Below, piece after piece: positions 8,308 to 16,689 of a stretch of 64,000 nucleotides of DNA (its first letter is position 1; every line of letters begins with the position of its first letter). Source of the stretch: Arthrobacter bambusae. GTDB lineage: Bacteria; Actinomycetota; Actinomycetes; Actinomycetales; Micrococcaceae. The stretch spans positions 124,001 through 188,000 of the forward strand of contig NZ_JAHHZS010000002.1 of the NCBI RefSeq assembly GCF_022606295.1, given 5' to 3'. Both the position numbers and the translations under genes were made by a program. The notes below the pieces were generated by a model, which did not search any database, was not told where the DNA came from, and was given only the letters and a program-made list of their open reading frames with translations.

Positions 8308-9834
8308 ATGGCTATACAACAGTTGGATACACCCGAGCGAGTCAATCGGAGTTCCGCTCCGGAAATCACCCTCTCCGGAATCGGAAAGCGGTACGGTGCC
8401 AGCACTGTGCTCCGCGATATCACGTTGTCGGTGGCTCCGGGGGAAATCCACGGCATCATGGGGGAAAACGGTGCCGGCAAGAGCACGCTGCTGAAGATCC
8501 TCGGCGGCGCAATCGGGGCAGATTCCGGCGTCGTCAAGCTTGACGACCGGGAGGTGAAGATCACCGAGCCCCGGGACGCCATCGCACAAGGAATATCCCT
8601 TATATCCCAGGAGCTGGCACTCATTCCTGGCCTTTCAGTGCTGGAGAACGTCTTCCTGGGCCGCTGGGCCAACACGGGAAGCCTGCTCCGTTCGGGGCGG
8701 GACGCCGATCACTTGGAGCGCCTCCTGGCCCAGACCGGCTTTGAGCTTGACCCCCGGGCGATGGCAGGGGATCTGCCCATCGGTCAGCAGCAGCAGGTCG
8801 AAATCCTGAAAGCCCTCGCCCGTGGCGCAAAGGTGCTGTGCATGGACGAGCCGACGGCGGTCTTGAACGAGGCCGAGAAAGCAAAGCTATTGAAGGTGAT
8901 CAGGAGCCTCGCGCGTTTAGGCACCACCGTGATCCTCGTATCGCACTATCTGGAGGAAGTCCTCGGTTTAGTGGACCGAGTGACCATCCTCCGTGACGGA
9001 CAGCACATCACCACGGAGGCCGCCTCGAGGCACACGCCGGAGTCCCTCGTCGGCCTGATGGTCGGCAGGGAGGTCGATTTCCTCCTTCCGGAGGTCCCGC
9101 CGGTACCTTCGGAAGCAAAAACGGTGGTCCAGGTGGCGGGACTGAGCAGCTCAAGAGTGAAAGACGTCTCCTTCACGGTCCGCCAAGGCGAAATCCTGGG
9201 TATCGCCGGCCTGGTGGGCAGTGGCCGCAGCGAGACCCTGCTGGCCATGTTCGGTGCTGATCGAACCACCAGTGGATATGTCCGGATCAACGGCCGGCGC
9301 CTCCGTGCCAACTCCATCCGGGAAGCCATTAAAGCCGGAATGGCCCTCGTCCCCGAGTCGCGGAAAGAACAGGGCCTGGTCATGTCCCGGCCTGTGGACG
9401 AAAACATCGCCCTTTCCACCTTGTCGGGCCGATCACTGGGCGGTTTCGTCAGGGTAGCCCGGGAAAAGGCAGCCGTGTCCGAGATCAGCCATTCCGTCGA
9501 CCTGCGCGGCGCCCGCCGCGGCTCGCTGATTGGCGATTTGTCCGGAGGAAACCAGCAGAAGGCGCTCTTCGCCAAGTGGCTGCTCAATCCTCCGGCGGTG
9601 CTGCTAGTGGACGAACCCACGCGTGGTGTCGACATCGCGGCCAAGGCGCGCATCCACGGCATGATCGCCGACCTCGCAGCAAAGGGCACGGCTGTCGTCG
9701 TCGTCAGCTCCGAACTCGAGGAAGTCATCGGTCTATCCCACCGTATCCATGTCATGAGGCAAGGCCGCATCGTTGCTGAATTCGACCGGAACGCCTCCCG
9801 CGATGAAGTCATGACTTCCGCATTTCTGAAATAG
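8308..9834 (+). CDS. Sugar-type ABC transporter ATPase with two cassettes
   Basis: The 508-aa protein carries two tandem ATP-binding cassettes, the RbsA/MglA architecture. Cassette 1 has Walker A GENGAGKST (residues 52-60), signature-region DLPIGQQQQVEILKAL and Walker B LCMDEPTAVL. Cassette 2 has the usual degenerate Walker A of this family (LVGSGRSET), signature LSGGNQQKALFAKWL and Walker B LLVDEPTRGVD. The signature of cassette 1 reads PIGQQQQ rather than LSxGQ, as in other RbsA-type proteins. GAGGTC precedes ATG 8308. It powers the importer formed with the flanking lipoprotein and permease genes. Confidence 0.92.
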   Translation: MAIQQLDTPERVNRSSAPEITLSGIGKRYGASTVLRDITLSVAPGEIHGIMGENGAGKSTLLKILGGAIGADSGVVKLDDREVKITEPRDAIAQGISLISQELALIPGLSVLENVFLGRWANTGSLLRSGRDADHLERLLAQTGFELDPRAMAGDLPIGQQQQVEILKALARGAKVLCMDEPTAVLNEAEKAKLLKVIRSLARLGTTVILVSHYLEEVLGLVDRVTILRDGQHITTEAASRHTPESLVGLMVGREVDFLLPEVPPVPSEAKTVVQVAGLSSSRVKDVSFTVRQGEILGIAGLVGSGRSETLLAMFGADRTTSGYVRINGRRLRANSIREAIKAGMALVPESRKEQGLVMSRPVDENIALSTLSGRSLGGFVRVAREKAAVSEISHSVDLRGARRGSLIGDLSGGNQQKALFAKWLLNPPAVLLVDEPTRGVDIAAKARIHGMIADLAAKGTAVVVVSSELEEVIGLSHRIHVMRQGRIVAEFDRNASRDEVMTSAFLK

Positions 9835-9843
9835 GTGAATCAA

Positions 9844-10827
9844 ATGACCACAGTTACCGTTGCCGTGTCCAAGCCGGCCCAGAAGAAATTCAAGCTCAAT
9901 GTCAGGGATTTCGGGATCGTCTTCGGACTGATCGCCATCATGCTGTTGCTGACCCTCAATACCGGAACGTTCCTGACCGGCCGGAATTTCATCAACCTGT
10001 TCGACCAAGCTGCCATCGTGGGACTGTTGGCCGCTGCCGCCACACTGTGCATCGTCAGCGGTGTCTTCGATCTGTCCTCCACCGCAAACTTGGCTGTATC
10101 CGCCATCGCCGGAGTGATGATCACCCAGCACTTAGGGGTGATCGCGGGATTCGTCGGCGCCTTGGTGGTGGGGGGCGCCCTGGGAACCGTCACCGGCCTG
10201 ATCGTGGTCGGCACGAAGGTGAATTCCTTCATAGGCACGCTGGCGGTGAGCATCATCTATCGCGGCCTTGCCATCGTGATCACGGGTGGAGCCATCGTCG
10301 CGCCGCTGCCCGAGCAACTTGCCTCCTTCCAGACGTGGACCTGGCCCAGCCTCTTTGGCCTCACTGCGGGCTCCGTGCTCATGGTCGCCATGACCATCGT
10401 CCTAGGCATCGTCCTCTGGCGCACGACGTTTGGGCGCAGGATTTACGCCGTGGGCGGCAACAAGGAAGCGGCACGCCTTAGCGGTATCCGCACCGGTTCC
10501 ATCCACGTCGCCGTCTTTGCCATCAGCGGCCTGTGCTCCGCGATGGCCGGCATGATTCTTGCTTCGCGCGCAGGCTCAGCCCAGCCAGCAATGGCCCTCG
10601 GCGTCGAACTCACGGCCATTGCAGCCGTGGTCATCGGAGGCACCAGCATTCTCGGCGGACACGGCGCTATGTGGCGGGCCTTCGTCGGAGTCATGATCCT
10701 GACCGTCATCGGCAACGGCTTCAACCTGCTCCACTGGGACACCACCTACCAGCAGGTTGTCACCGGCGTCCTCATTCTGCTGGCAGTCGCCGCGGACGGA
10801 TTGTTCTTCCGCAAGCGCGCCGGCTAG
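9844..10827 (+). CDS. Sugar-type ABC transporter permease (RbsC-like)
   Basis: The 327-aa, highly hydrophobic protein has about eight to ten membrane segments. It carries the branched-chain/ribose permease loop GRRIYAVGGNKEAARLSGI and the conserved VIGGTSILGGHGAMWRAFVG. The ATG at 9844 is preferred over the GTG at 9835 because AGGTGA lies 5 nt before it. The gene begins just after the ATPase stop, implying translational coupling. It forms the membrane channel of the operon's importer, probably as a homodimer because only one permease gene is present. Confidence 0.9.
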   Translation: MTTVTVAVSKPAQKKFKLNVRDFGIVFGLIAIMLLLTLNTGTFLTGRNFINLFDQAAIVGLLAAAATLCIVSGVFDLSSTANLAVSAIAGVMITQHLGVIAGFVGALVVGGALGTVTGLIVVGTKVNSFIGTLAVSIIYRGLAIVITGGAIVAPLPEQLASFQTWTWPSLFGLTAGSVLMVAMTIVLGIVLWRTTFGRRIYAVGGNKEAARLSGIRTGSIHVAVFAISGLCSAMAGMILASRAGSAQPAMALGVELTAIAAVVIGGTSILGGHGAMWRAFVGVMILTVIGNGFNLLHWDTTYQQVVTGVLILLAVAADGLFFRKRAG

Positions 10828-10851
10828 GCCCTATCGGAGGACGCTATATAC

Positions 10852-10920
10852 ATGGAACATGGTCATGATTTGGTGAGGGAACTGCAGCAGGCTGAACAGG
10901 AGGCCGAACAATGCGCATAG
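10852..10920 (+). CDS. 22-codon leader ORF overlapping the next gene's start
   Basis: ATG 10852 opens a short frame encoding MEHGHDLVRELQQAEQEAEQ followed by Cys-Ala and TAG (10918-10920). The stop lies inside the first codons of the next gene (ATG 10911). GGAGG lies 11 nt upstream. The next gene's own AGGAGG sits within this short ORF. The peptide is Gln/Glu-rich and could be a single amphipathic helix. It may be a real micropeptide, or it may serve only to open the downstream ribosome binding site by translational coupling. Confidence 0.4.
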   Translation: MEHGHDLVRELQQAEQEAEQCA

Positions 10921-12275
10921 GACTGCGGTTGCAGGGAACAAGCTGCCGGGCGTTGGTGCTGGACGGGCACAGCGTGGTGGCCGCTGCGGCTGCGGTGCGA
11001 TGCACCACGCTTGCGGAGGCAGTCGACACCACCTTCGAAGAGCTTCGCCACGAGCTTGGTACGGAAATTACGAAAGTGACGGACATTACTTCCGACGCCG
11101 GACGAGTCCTCGTTGCACGGAAACCAGCCTCGGTCATCGCGATCCGGATTTCGCCCCGCCCGCCTGCCGACGCGTTCCACGTGACTGGGCTGCCTGCACT
11201 CGTCGAACCAGTGGTGGCCAGGACCGTCCACGTCGGCGGAGGCCACGACCTGCGGGGACGCCCCCTCGCTCCGCTAGGTTTGGAGGCTTTCCTTGCCGAA
11301 CTTCCGGGCATCCTGTCCGGAGAGGTAAGGAACATTGCGATCACCTCCGTGGGGTCGACGGCGTCGAAGGATCACGAAACGCGCATTGCCGATGCCATCC
11401 TGTCCAGTGACAGCGAAATGCGCATCAGCATCTCCAGCGACTTCTATTCCAGTGTTTTCCGCGACCGTGACTACACAGCCATCCTGAACAGCGCCCTCAT
11501 GGAAACAGGGGAGGACCTGGCCGCGATGCTGGATGCATCGGGACGGCGGCATTTTCCCTCCGCCACGATGTGGTTCGCCAAGAACGACGGCGGCCGCGCG
11601 CCGCTTGCGCGGCTGGCGGTGATTCCGATTCACGGGTTGCGACCCGAACCCGCTATGCAGATCCTCGGCGCGGCTACCTTGGCCGGCGCCCCGGACGGGG
11701 AGGTGGTCATCTGTGCGGACTCCGGGGTCACCGTGGGCCAAATCCGCGGGGGCCTCCCTGCGACGCGAAGCGTCATCCGCCAAGGATATGAGGCGAGCCT
11801 CGCCAGCAACGCCGCCGTCGTCGAACCGTACACGGCCGACCACCCCGTCCGCCCTGCGGTCCCCTCGGTGATTGCCGACCTCCGAAGCGGACAGGACACC
11901 CCGCTCCCGTTCGGGCTGGTTCCCACGCTGGCAGCTGCGCACGACGCCGGACAGGTGGGGTCCGCCGTCGCGCCCCTGACCGCCTGGATCGACAGGTTGG
12001 AGACGGTGAGCGGGCGGGCGGACCTCCAGTTGGTGCAGCGTCGCGCGGAAGAAGATGCCGAGTCGGCAGCCGTTCAGTTGGGGGCGAGCCCCGGGCTCAC
12101 GCGGATCATTGAATCGAACGTCTATGCGATGCCCTATGGCAACCCCGGCATCGTGCGGATCAGGGTCCAAGCCGCCGGTGAAGTCTCCGGGGACACGATT
12201 GAAGATGCCGCCGAAATTCACGTACGGACACCCTTCGGGGCGGGAGAGGGTGCCAGCCGATGGGCGCCCTGCTGA
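10911..12275 (+). CDS. Degenerate hydantoinase/oxoprolinase A-like protein
   Basis: The 454-aa protein has the layout of the HyuA N-terminal and middle domains but has lost the catalytic sites. The first phosphate motif DIGGTFTD is replaced by LRLQGTSCRALVLD near the N-terminus. The second motif DMGGTSFD is replaced by CADSGVTVGQI. The RERTSSAVVEAY-like helix is still visible as RDRDYTAILNSALM, and the MQSSGGV loop as MWFAKNDGG. It is also shorter than real HyuA. It is probably a non-catalytic partner or sensor that works with DUF917, whose gene overlaps it by 16 nt. AGGAGG 8 nt upstream supports the start. Confidence 0.65.
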   Translation: MRIGLRLQGTSCRALVLDGHSVVAAAAAVRCTTLAEAVDTTFEELRHELGTEITKVTDITSDAGRVLVARKPASVIAIRISPRPPADAFHVTGLPALVEPVVARTVHVGGGHDLRGRPLAPLGLEAFLAELPGILSGEVRNIAITSVGSTASKDHETRIADAILSSDSEMRISISSDFYSSVFRDRDYTAILNSALMETGEDLAAMLDASGRRHFPSATMWFAKNDGGRAPLARLAVIPIHGLRPEPAMQILGAATLAGAPDGEVVICADSGVTVGQIRGGLPATRSVIRQGYEASLASNAAVVEPYTADHPVRPAVPSVIADLRSGQDTPLPFGLVPTLAAAHDAGQVGSAVAPLTAWIDRLETVSGRADLQLVQRRAEEDAESAAVQLGASPGLTRIIESNVYAMPYGNPGIVRIRVQAAGEVSGDTIEDAAEIHVRTPFGAGEGASRWAPC

Positions 12276-13342
12276 CGGCGGAGGATGTCCGGCATCTACG
12301 AACCGGCGCACACTTCCTGGCCTGCACCATCGACCCGACAGCCATCTACGTTTACGCGGAAATGATCGAAAAGGCCATGGAAAACCGCGCTTTGGAGCTC
12401 ATCTCGATTGACGAGCTGGCCCCCGATGACCTCGTGGTTGCGATCGGAATGGTCACCCAGGGCCTCTTCATCGCGGATATGCCTCCGGTAGGCGATGAGT
12501 TCATCGGGTGCATCCGTGCCATCGAGGCCAACCTCGGCCGACAGGTGCGGGCGATCTACTCGCTCGCCGCCGCCAACATCAACGGAATTGTTCCCCTCAT
12601 GGTCGGGCTGCAGTCCTCGCTGCCGGTGATTGATTCCGACCCCATGGGCCGCGTTTTTCCATTGATCAGCCAAACCACCCTGAACATCGGCCACGTCCCC
12701 ATCAGTCCGATCGCCCTCATGGGAGTGACCGGCGAACGGGCAGTGGTGGAGGCTCACAACCCTCAGCGGGCCGAAACCCTGGTGCGGGCCCTCGTCACGG
12801 AGATGGGTGGGTGGGCCGCTACAGCCATGTATCCGTGCTCAGCGGGCCAAATGCGCGAGCACGGAGTCCACGGCTCCATCAGCCGGATGATCCGAATCGG
12901 GGAGATCCTCGACGCTGAAACCTCGGTTGACCGCAAGTTCCAGCAGCTCGCTGAATTTCTTGGTGCTACCCGGATTGCCCGGGCCCGGGTGAGTCACGTC
13001 GAAGGACTGTCGCGCCCTTCGGACCTGGGCCTTCCGGCGCTGCCGTCCAGCGTGACGCTCGTGGACGAACGATCCGGGCAGATCATCCGCTTGGAGATCC
13101 AGAACGAAATCTTGCTGGTCCTGGTTGATGGCGCCATCGCAGCGGCCGTCCCGGACATCGTCTCGCTGCTCAACTCCGAGCACGGCACGGTCGTCAACAT
13201 CGACGATGTGCGAGTGGGCGATGTCATTGACGTCCTGAAGATCACGGCTGCGGCGCAGTGGTACTCGAAGGCAGGCCTCGATCTTGCTGAACCGAAGGCC
13301 TTTGGTATTCCGATCGAACACCCAAGGCGGCACCATGCGTAG
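12260..13342 (+). CDS. DUF917 family protein
   Basis: The 360-aa protein matches the DUF917 pattern: VVAIGMVTQGLFIADMPPVG at the front, the conserved DSDPMGRVFPLISQTTLN segment, and a C-terminal beta-rich region ending GDVIDVLKITAAAQWYS. DUF917 proteins are commonly encoded beside hydantoinase/oxoprolinase genes. Their exact activity is not settled, though a hydrolytic role on small-ring metabolites is often proposed. It overlaps both neighbours (16 nt with the HyuA-like gene, 8 nt with the PucR gene), which argues for strict co-expression. I infer a role in the same pathway as hyuAB. Confidence 0.85.
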   Translation: MGALLTAEDVRHLRTGAHFLACTIDPTAIYVYAEMIEKAMENRALELISIDELAPDDLVVAIGMVTQGLFIADMPPVGDEFIGCIRAIEANLGRQVRAIYSLAAANINGIVPLMVGLQSSLPVIDSDPMGRVFPLISQTTLNIGHVPISPIALMGVTGERAVVEAHNPQRAETLVRALVTEMGGWAATAMYPCSAGQMREHGVHGSISRMIRIGEILDAETSVDRKFQQLAEFLGATRIARARVSHVEGLSRPSDLGLPALPSSVTLVDERSGQIIRLEIQNEILLVLVDGAIAAAVPDIVSLLNSEHGTVVNIDDVRVGDVIDVLKITAAAQWYSKAGLDLAEPKAFGIPIEHPRRHHA

Positions 13343-14891
13343 ATCGAAAAGCGAGAACCATCTGGATGTCGCAGGGCTCCTGGCGCACGGCTCCCTCCGC
13401 GGCACCACCCCTCTGTATCTCACTCCGTCCAGTGCGGCAATCGACGGCGTCGTTCTTGTCTCCCAGCTCGATGCCATCCAGCGGGTGCGGCCCAACACCG
13501 TCATCGTCCTTTCCGCGGAGATGGGCTCCGGCGGTTGGCTGGTGTCCGCAGCCCTGCGGCACGCCTGGGAGCGGAAGGCCAGCGCCGTCGTCGTCGCTGG
13601 AAGTACCTACTCCAGCGCTGTGATCGGCCTCGCCGAGCGGCTGGGTATCACCTTGCTGGCTGCCGAGGGCGACACATCCGGCATAGCCCTCGCACTGGCC
13701 GCTGAAATCGGCGCTGCCCTTTCCGTGGTGGACGCCGAGCTGGCGCGGTTTGCCCGGGCGGTCGCGAAGGACACGACCTTGGGAGCCGTCCTGAAGACCA
13801 TCTCCAGGGAGCTGGACGGTGTTGAAATCCTGCTGGAGTACGACGGCGTGAGCCTGGCGTCCGCGGGAACGCCCACCCGGGAGGCAGCCGAAATCATCAC
13901 CGTGGATGTTCGCGGTTCGAATAGCTCCGTCCCGTCCAGGCTCACCGCAAGGGTGCCAAGATCCGGAGTCCACAACCTGCAGCTCGTCCGGTCGATCCTC
14001 GAGGTGGCCACGCCGTCGGTAAACGCTGCGTGGCTGTTGGGAGATGTCCTCGACACGGCGCGTGCAGTACCCACGGCGGCCCTGGTCGGCTTGAACCACG
14101 ACCCCGGCTCCTCCTGGACCACGTTCGTGGAACGTCACCGGCACTTGCTCTTTCAGCTGGGCTGGCGTGGGGAGGAACAATATGTGGCCGTGTGGATCCG
14201 CAGGGCGTCGTTGGAAGCTCATCGTCCGGAGCTCACAGCGGTGCTGCGGCTGCTCTGGCGGAAAGTCACAGTCCGCAGCCCCCTGGCCGAAGTCCACGGT
14301 GGCTGGCTCGCTCTTGTTCCCGTCGGATACCAAGAGGCGGCGGACCAGCTCGAAGCGCGGATCCGGGTCCGTCTCGGGAAGTCATTGGAGGAACTGGGTC
14401 TGGGGGCAGGACTCTCTCGGTGGCGCGAGGAACCCGCCGCGCTGCCGAATATCGTCCGTGAATCCCGTTTGGCCGCTGAATCCGCTCTCTCGACGGGGCC
14501 CGGCACCGTGGCAGGCTTCGCCAATCTCGACGTTGCGGCGGCCGCGACGTTCGTCGATGAGGACTCGGTCCTGCTCGTGGCCGAACTGACGCTGCCGCTG
14601 CTCATGGCCAGCCCGGACAGAGACCTCGTCATTGCGGCTGCAGGGGCCTTCCTCGACCACCACGGCTCCGTCAGCCTCGCAGCAAGCTCCCTTGACCTGC
14701 ACCGGAACACTCTGCAGACCCGGCTCAACCGTGCCCGCGAACTGGGCGTCCCCCTCGACATCCCAGCCAAGCTCTTGTCCGTCCATCTCATCCTCAGCAC
14801 GCTTCGCCGCTCAATCCATAACAAGACGAGTACCGCCAATCCCGGCCAAACCAGAAAGGACTCCCATGAGTTCCCAGTTCGAAAACTTTGA
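13335..14891 (+). CDS. PucR-family transcriptional regulator
   Basis: The 518-aa protein has the PucR plan. An N-terminal purine-catabolism-regulator-like domain contains GVVLVSQLDAIQRVRPNTVI, a middle GGDEF-like or GAF-like sensor region follows, and the C-terminal PucR HTH is SSLDLHRNTLQTRLNRAREL. PucR regulators control use of purines, allantoin, amino acids and other nitrogen compounds. The ATG at 13335, inside the end of the DUF917 gene, was chosen over an upstream in-frame start because AAGG precedes it and homology begins there. It lies within the operon and probably regulates it in response to the imported substrate. Confidence 0.85.
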   Translation: MRRSKSENHLDVAGLLAHGSLRGTTPLYLTPSSAAIDGVVLVSQLDAIQRVRPNTVIVLSAEMGSGGWLVSAALRHAWERKASAVVVAGSTYSSAVIGLAERLGITLLAAEGDTSGIALALAAEIGAALSVVDAELARFARAVAKDTTLGAVLKTISRELDGVEILLEYDGVSLASAGTPTREAAEIITVDVRGSNSSVPSRLTARVPRSGVHNLQLVRSILEVATPSVNAAWLLGDVLDTARAVPTAALVGLNHDPGSSWTTFVERHRHLLFQLGWRGEEQYVAVWIRRASLEAHRPELTAVLRLLWRKVTVRSPLAEVHGGWLALVPVGYQEAADQLEARIRVRLGKSLEELGLGAGLSRWREEPAALPNIVRESRLAAESALSTGPGTVAGFANLDVAAAATFVDEDSVLLVAELTLPLLMASPDRDLVIAAAGAFLDHHGSVSLAASSLDLHRNTLQTRLNRARELGVPLDIPAKLLSVHLILSTLRRSIHNKTSTANPGQTRKDSHEFPVRKL

Positions 14892-15321
14892 CGATGTCCA
14901 TGCCGCCGCACAGGAAACCCCCGGCGTCATCCTGTTCACCGCTTCCGTCGTCGCCGACGCAGGCACCAGCATGGCGCGCATCTATACGAGCCACCCTGGG
15001 GTCTACCCCGTCGGCGGAAGGAAGACCCTGGACGGGGACACCAACCCGGTGTGGCTCGAGCAGGTCCTCAAGGGCCAGCAGCCGTTCCTTGGGGTGGATA
15101 AGGAAGCAGTCCGGGCATTCTTCTTCGACTCGGCAACCATTGAGTCGCTGGGTTGTGGTGCCATCGTCAACGTTCCGGTGGTAAGCAACGGTGAGACCAT
15201 CGGATCCATGAACTTCCTTGCCCCTGAGGGTAGCTACGGGCAGTCATCGGTGGATGCGGCCGTGGAGATCGCCCAGCGCTCCGTGCCGCTGTTCGAACAC
15301 GCGCTCGCCACCACCAACTAA
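14866..15321 (+). CDS. GAF-like domain protein of the hydantoinase operon
   Basis: The 151-aa protein has one GAF-like domain. Seen are ARIYTSHPGVYPVGGRKTLD, a central SATIESLGCGAIVNVPVVSN and IGSMNFLAPEGSYGQSSVDA. This resembles the stand-alone GAF proteins found near amidohydrolase and hydantoinase genes. AGAAAGGA lies 6 nt before ATG 14866, which is inside the last 26 nt of the PucR gene. There is no HTH or output domain. It could sense the substrate and signal to the PucR regulator, or bind an intermediate. The family gives no firm function. Confidence 0.7.
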   Translation: MSSQFENFDDVHAAAQETPGVILFTASVVADAGTSMARIYTSHPGVYPVGGRKTLDGDTNPVWLEQVLKGQQPFLGVDKEAVRAFFFDSATIESLGCGAIVNVPVVSNGETIGSMNFLAPEGSYGQSSVDAAVEIAQRSVPLFEHALATTN

Positions 15322-15324
15322 TCC

Positions 15325-15359
15325 TTCGCGGGCGGCCGCCACGGAGCGGCGCCCGCGAA
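15325..15359. terminator. GC-rich intercistronic hairpin
   Basis: TTCGCGGGC plus GGCCGC (from 15325) pairs with GCGGC-GCCCGCGAA (to 15359), with one bulged G and a loop of about 6 nt. There is no U-run. The hairpin lies between the GAF gene and the amidohydrolase gene in the operon, so it more likely processes or stabilises mRNA than terminates transcription. Confidence 0.45.
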
Positions 15360-15383
15360 AACAGCAGAAAGGAATCTCCACAC

Positions 15384-16598
15384 GTGACCACTACGCCGCC
15401 GGGAACACTGACCATCCGGAACGCCCTCATCTTCGATGGCGAGGCCAGGAACCTGATCGAAGGTTCCATCACGGTCCGCGAAGGCCGTATCACGGAAGTG
15501 GGGCGAGACGTGGAAGAGGCCGGGAAAATCGTTGACGCCGACGGCCGTACCGTGATTCCCGGGCTCATCGATGCGCATTTCCATGCCTACGCGCTCAGCC
15601 TGACCGCCGCCAAGAACGAAACGGGGCCATTGAGCTACTCTGCGCTCGCAGGGGCCCGGCGACTTGAGGCGGCCTTGAACCGGGGCTTCACGAGCGTCCG
15701 TGACGTAGCGGGAGGAGACATAGGGCTTGCCAATGCCATCGACGAAGGCTTGTACGCAGGTCCGAGGTACTTCTTTACCGGACCAGCCCTGAGCCAGACA
15801 GGCGGCCACGGTGACATCCGGGCCGCGGACGACGGCGGTTGCTTCCATGGCGGCCACATGTGCGAAGTGGTGGACGGCGCGGATGAGCTGCTGCGGGCCG
15901 TGCGGAACCGCTTCCGCGCCGGAGCCACGGCCATCAAGCTCATGACGTCCGGCGGAGTCATTTCACCCGTCGACCCCATCAGGGTTCCGCAGTACAGCTC
16001 GGCCGAAATCCGCACTGTAACCGAAGAGGCGTCCCGACGGGGCAGTTATGCGACGGCCCACGCATACTCGCCCGAGGCCATCCGTCATTCGGTACTCAAC
16101 GGGGTGCGCTGTATTGAGCACGGCAATCTGCTGGATGCCGAAACTGCCCGCTTGATGGCCGACAATGAGGTCTACCTGGTACCGACTTTGGCGACCTACG
16201 ACGCGATGGCACGACGCGGCGAAGAAATCGGTCTCACGGAGATAGGGGCGGCCAAGAACCGGGAAGTGCTGGATGCCGGCCGGAACGCCGTCGTGTTGGC
16301 ACGCGACGCGGGGGTCCGGATTGGATTTGGTACGGACCTCATGGGGGAACTGGAGGATGAGCAACTGGCCGGGCTCCGCCTGCAATGCGAAGCACTGGGT
16401 GTCTACGATGCGCTCCGCTCGGCAACATCGACCAACGCAGCCTTGTTGCGTCGCGATGACCTGGGCCGTATAGCCGAAGGAGCCTTGGGAGACCTGGTCA
16501 TCCTGGACGGAAACCCTGTCGATGAACCGCCGGTGCTCTGGGACGAAAGTCGCACACGTATGGTCATCAAGGCCGGACAGGTCATCACTGGGCATTAG
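15384..16598 (+). CDS. Metal-dependent amidohydrolase (imidazolonepropionase/prolidase-like)
   Basis: The 404-aa protein has a complete amidohydrolase TIM-barrel site. The first metal pair is in GLIDAHFHAY, the likely carbamylated lysine in AIKLMTSGGV, the further histidines in YATAHAYSPEA and IEHGNLLD, and the catalytic aspartate in GFGTDLMGEL. The start is GTG 15384 with AAAGGA 10 nt upstream. Family members hydrolyse cyclic amides, imidazolones or proline dipeptides. As the last gene of the hydantoinase unit it probably acts on the imported substrate or on the opened product. It is not a typical HutI, although the superfamily is the same. Confidence 0.82.
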   Translation: MTTTPPGTLTIRNALIFDGEARNLIEGSITVREGRITEVGRDVEEAGKIVDADGRTVIPGLIDAHFHAYALSLTAAKNETGPLSYSALAGARRLEAALNRGFTSVRDVAGGDIGLANAIDEGLYAGPRYFFTGPALSQTGGHGDIRAADDGGCFHGGHMCEVVDGADELLRAVRNRFRAGATAIKLMTSGGVISPVDPIRVPQYSSAEIRTVTEEASRRGSYATAHAYSPEAIRHSVLNGVRCIEHGNLLDAETARLMADNEVYLVPTLATYDAMARRGEEIGLTEIGAAKNREVLDAGRNAVVLARDAGVRIGFGTDLMGELEDEQLAGLRLQCEALGVYDALRSATSTNAALLRRDDLGRIAEGALGDLVILDGNPVDEPPVLWDESRTRMVIKAGQVITGH

Positions 16599-16689
16599 CC
16601 CGCCGCGCAGGCGGCCGGGGCTTCACGCCGGGCTCCGAAGCCCGTGTGGTCCAACATGCCGCGGTCCCGGCCCCACTAAGCTGTGGCCC

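Noticed and set aside
15384..16598. Assignment of the amidohydrolase as hutI
   Set aside because: It lies in the hydantoinase unit 28 kb from hutU and its sequence is closer to general imidazolonepropionase/prolidase-like amidohydrolases than to true HutI, so no gene symbol was given.
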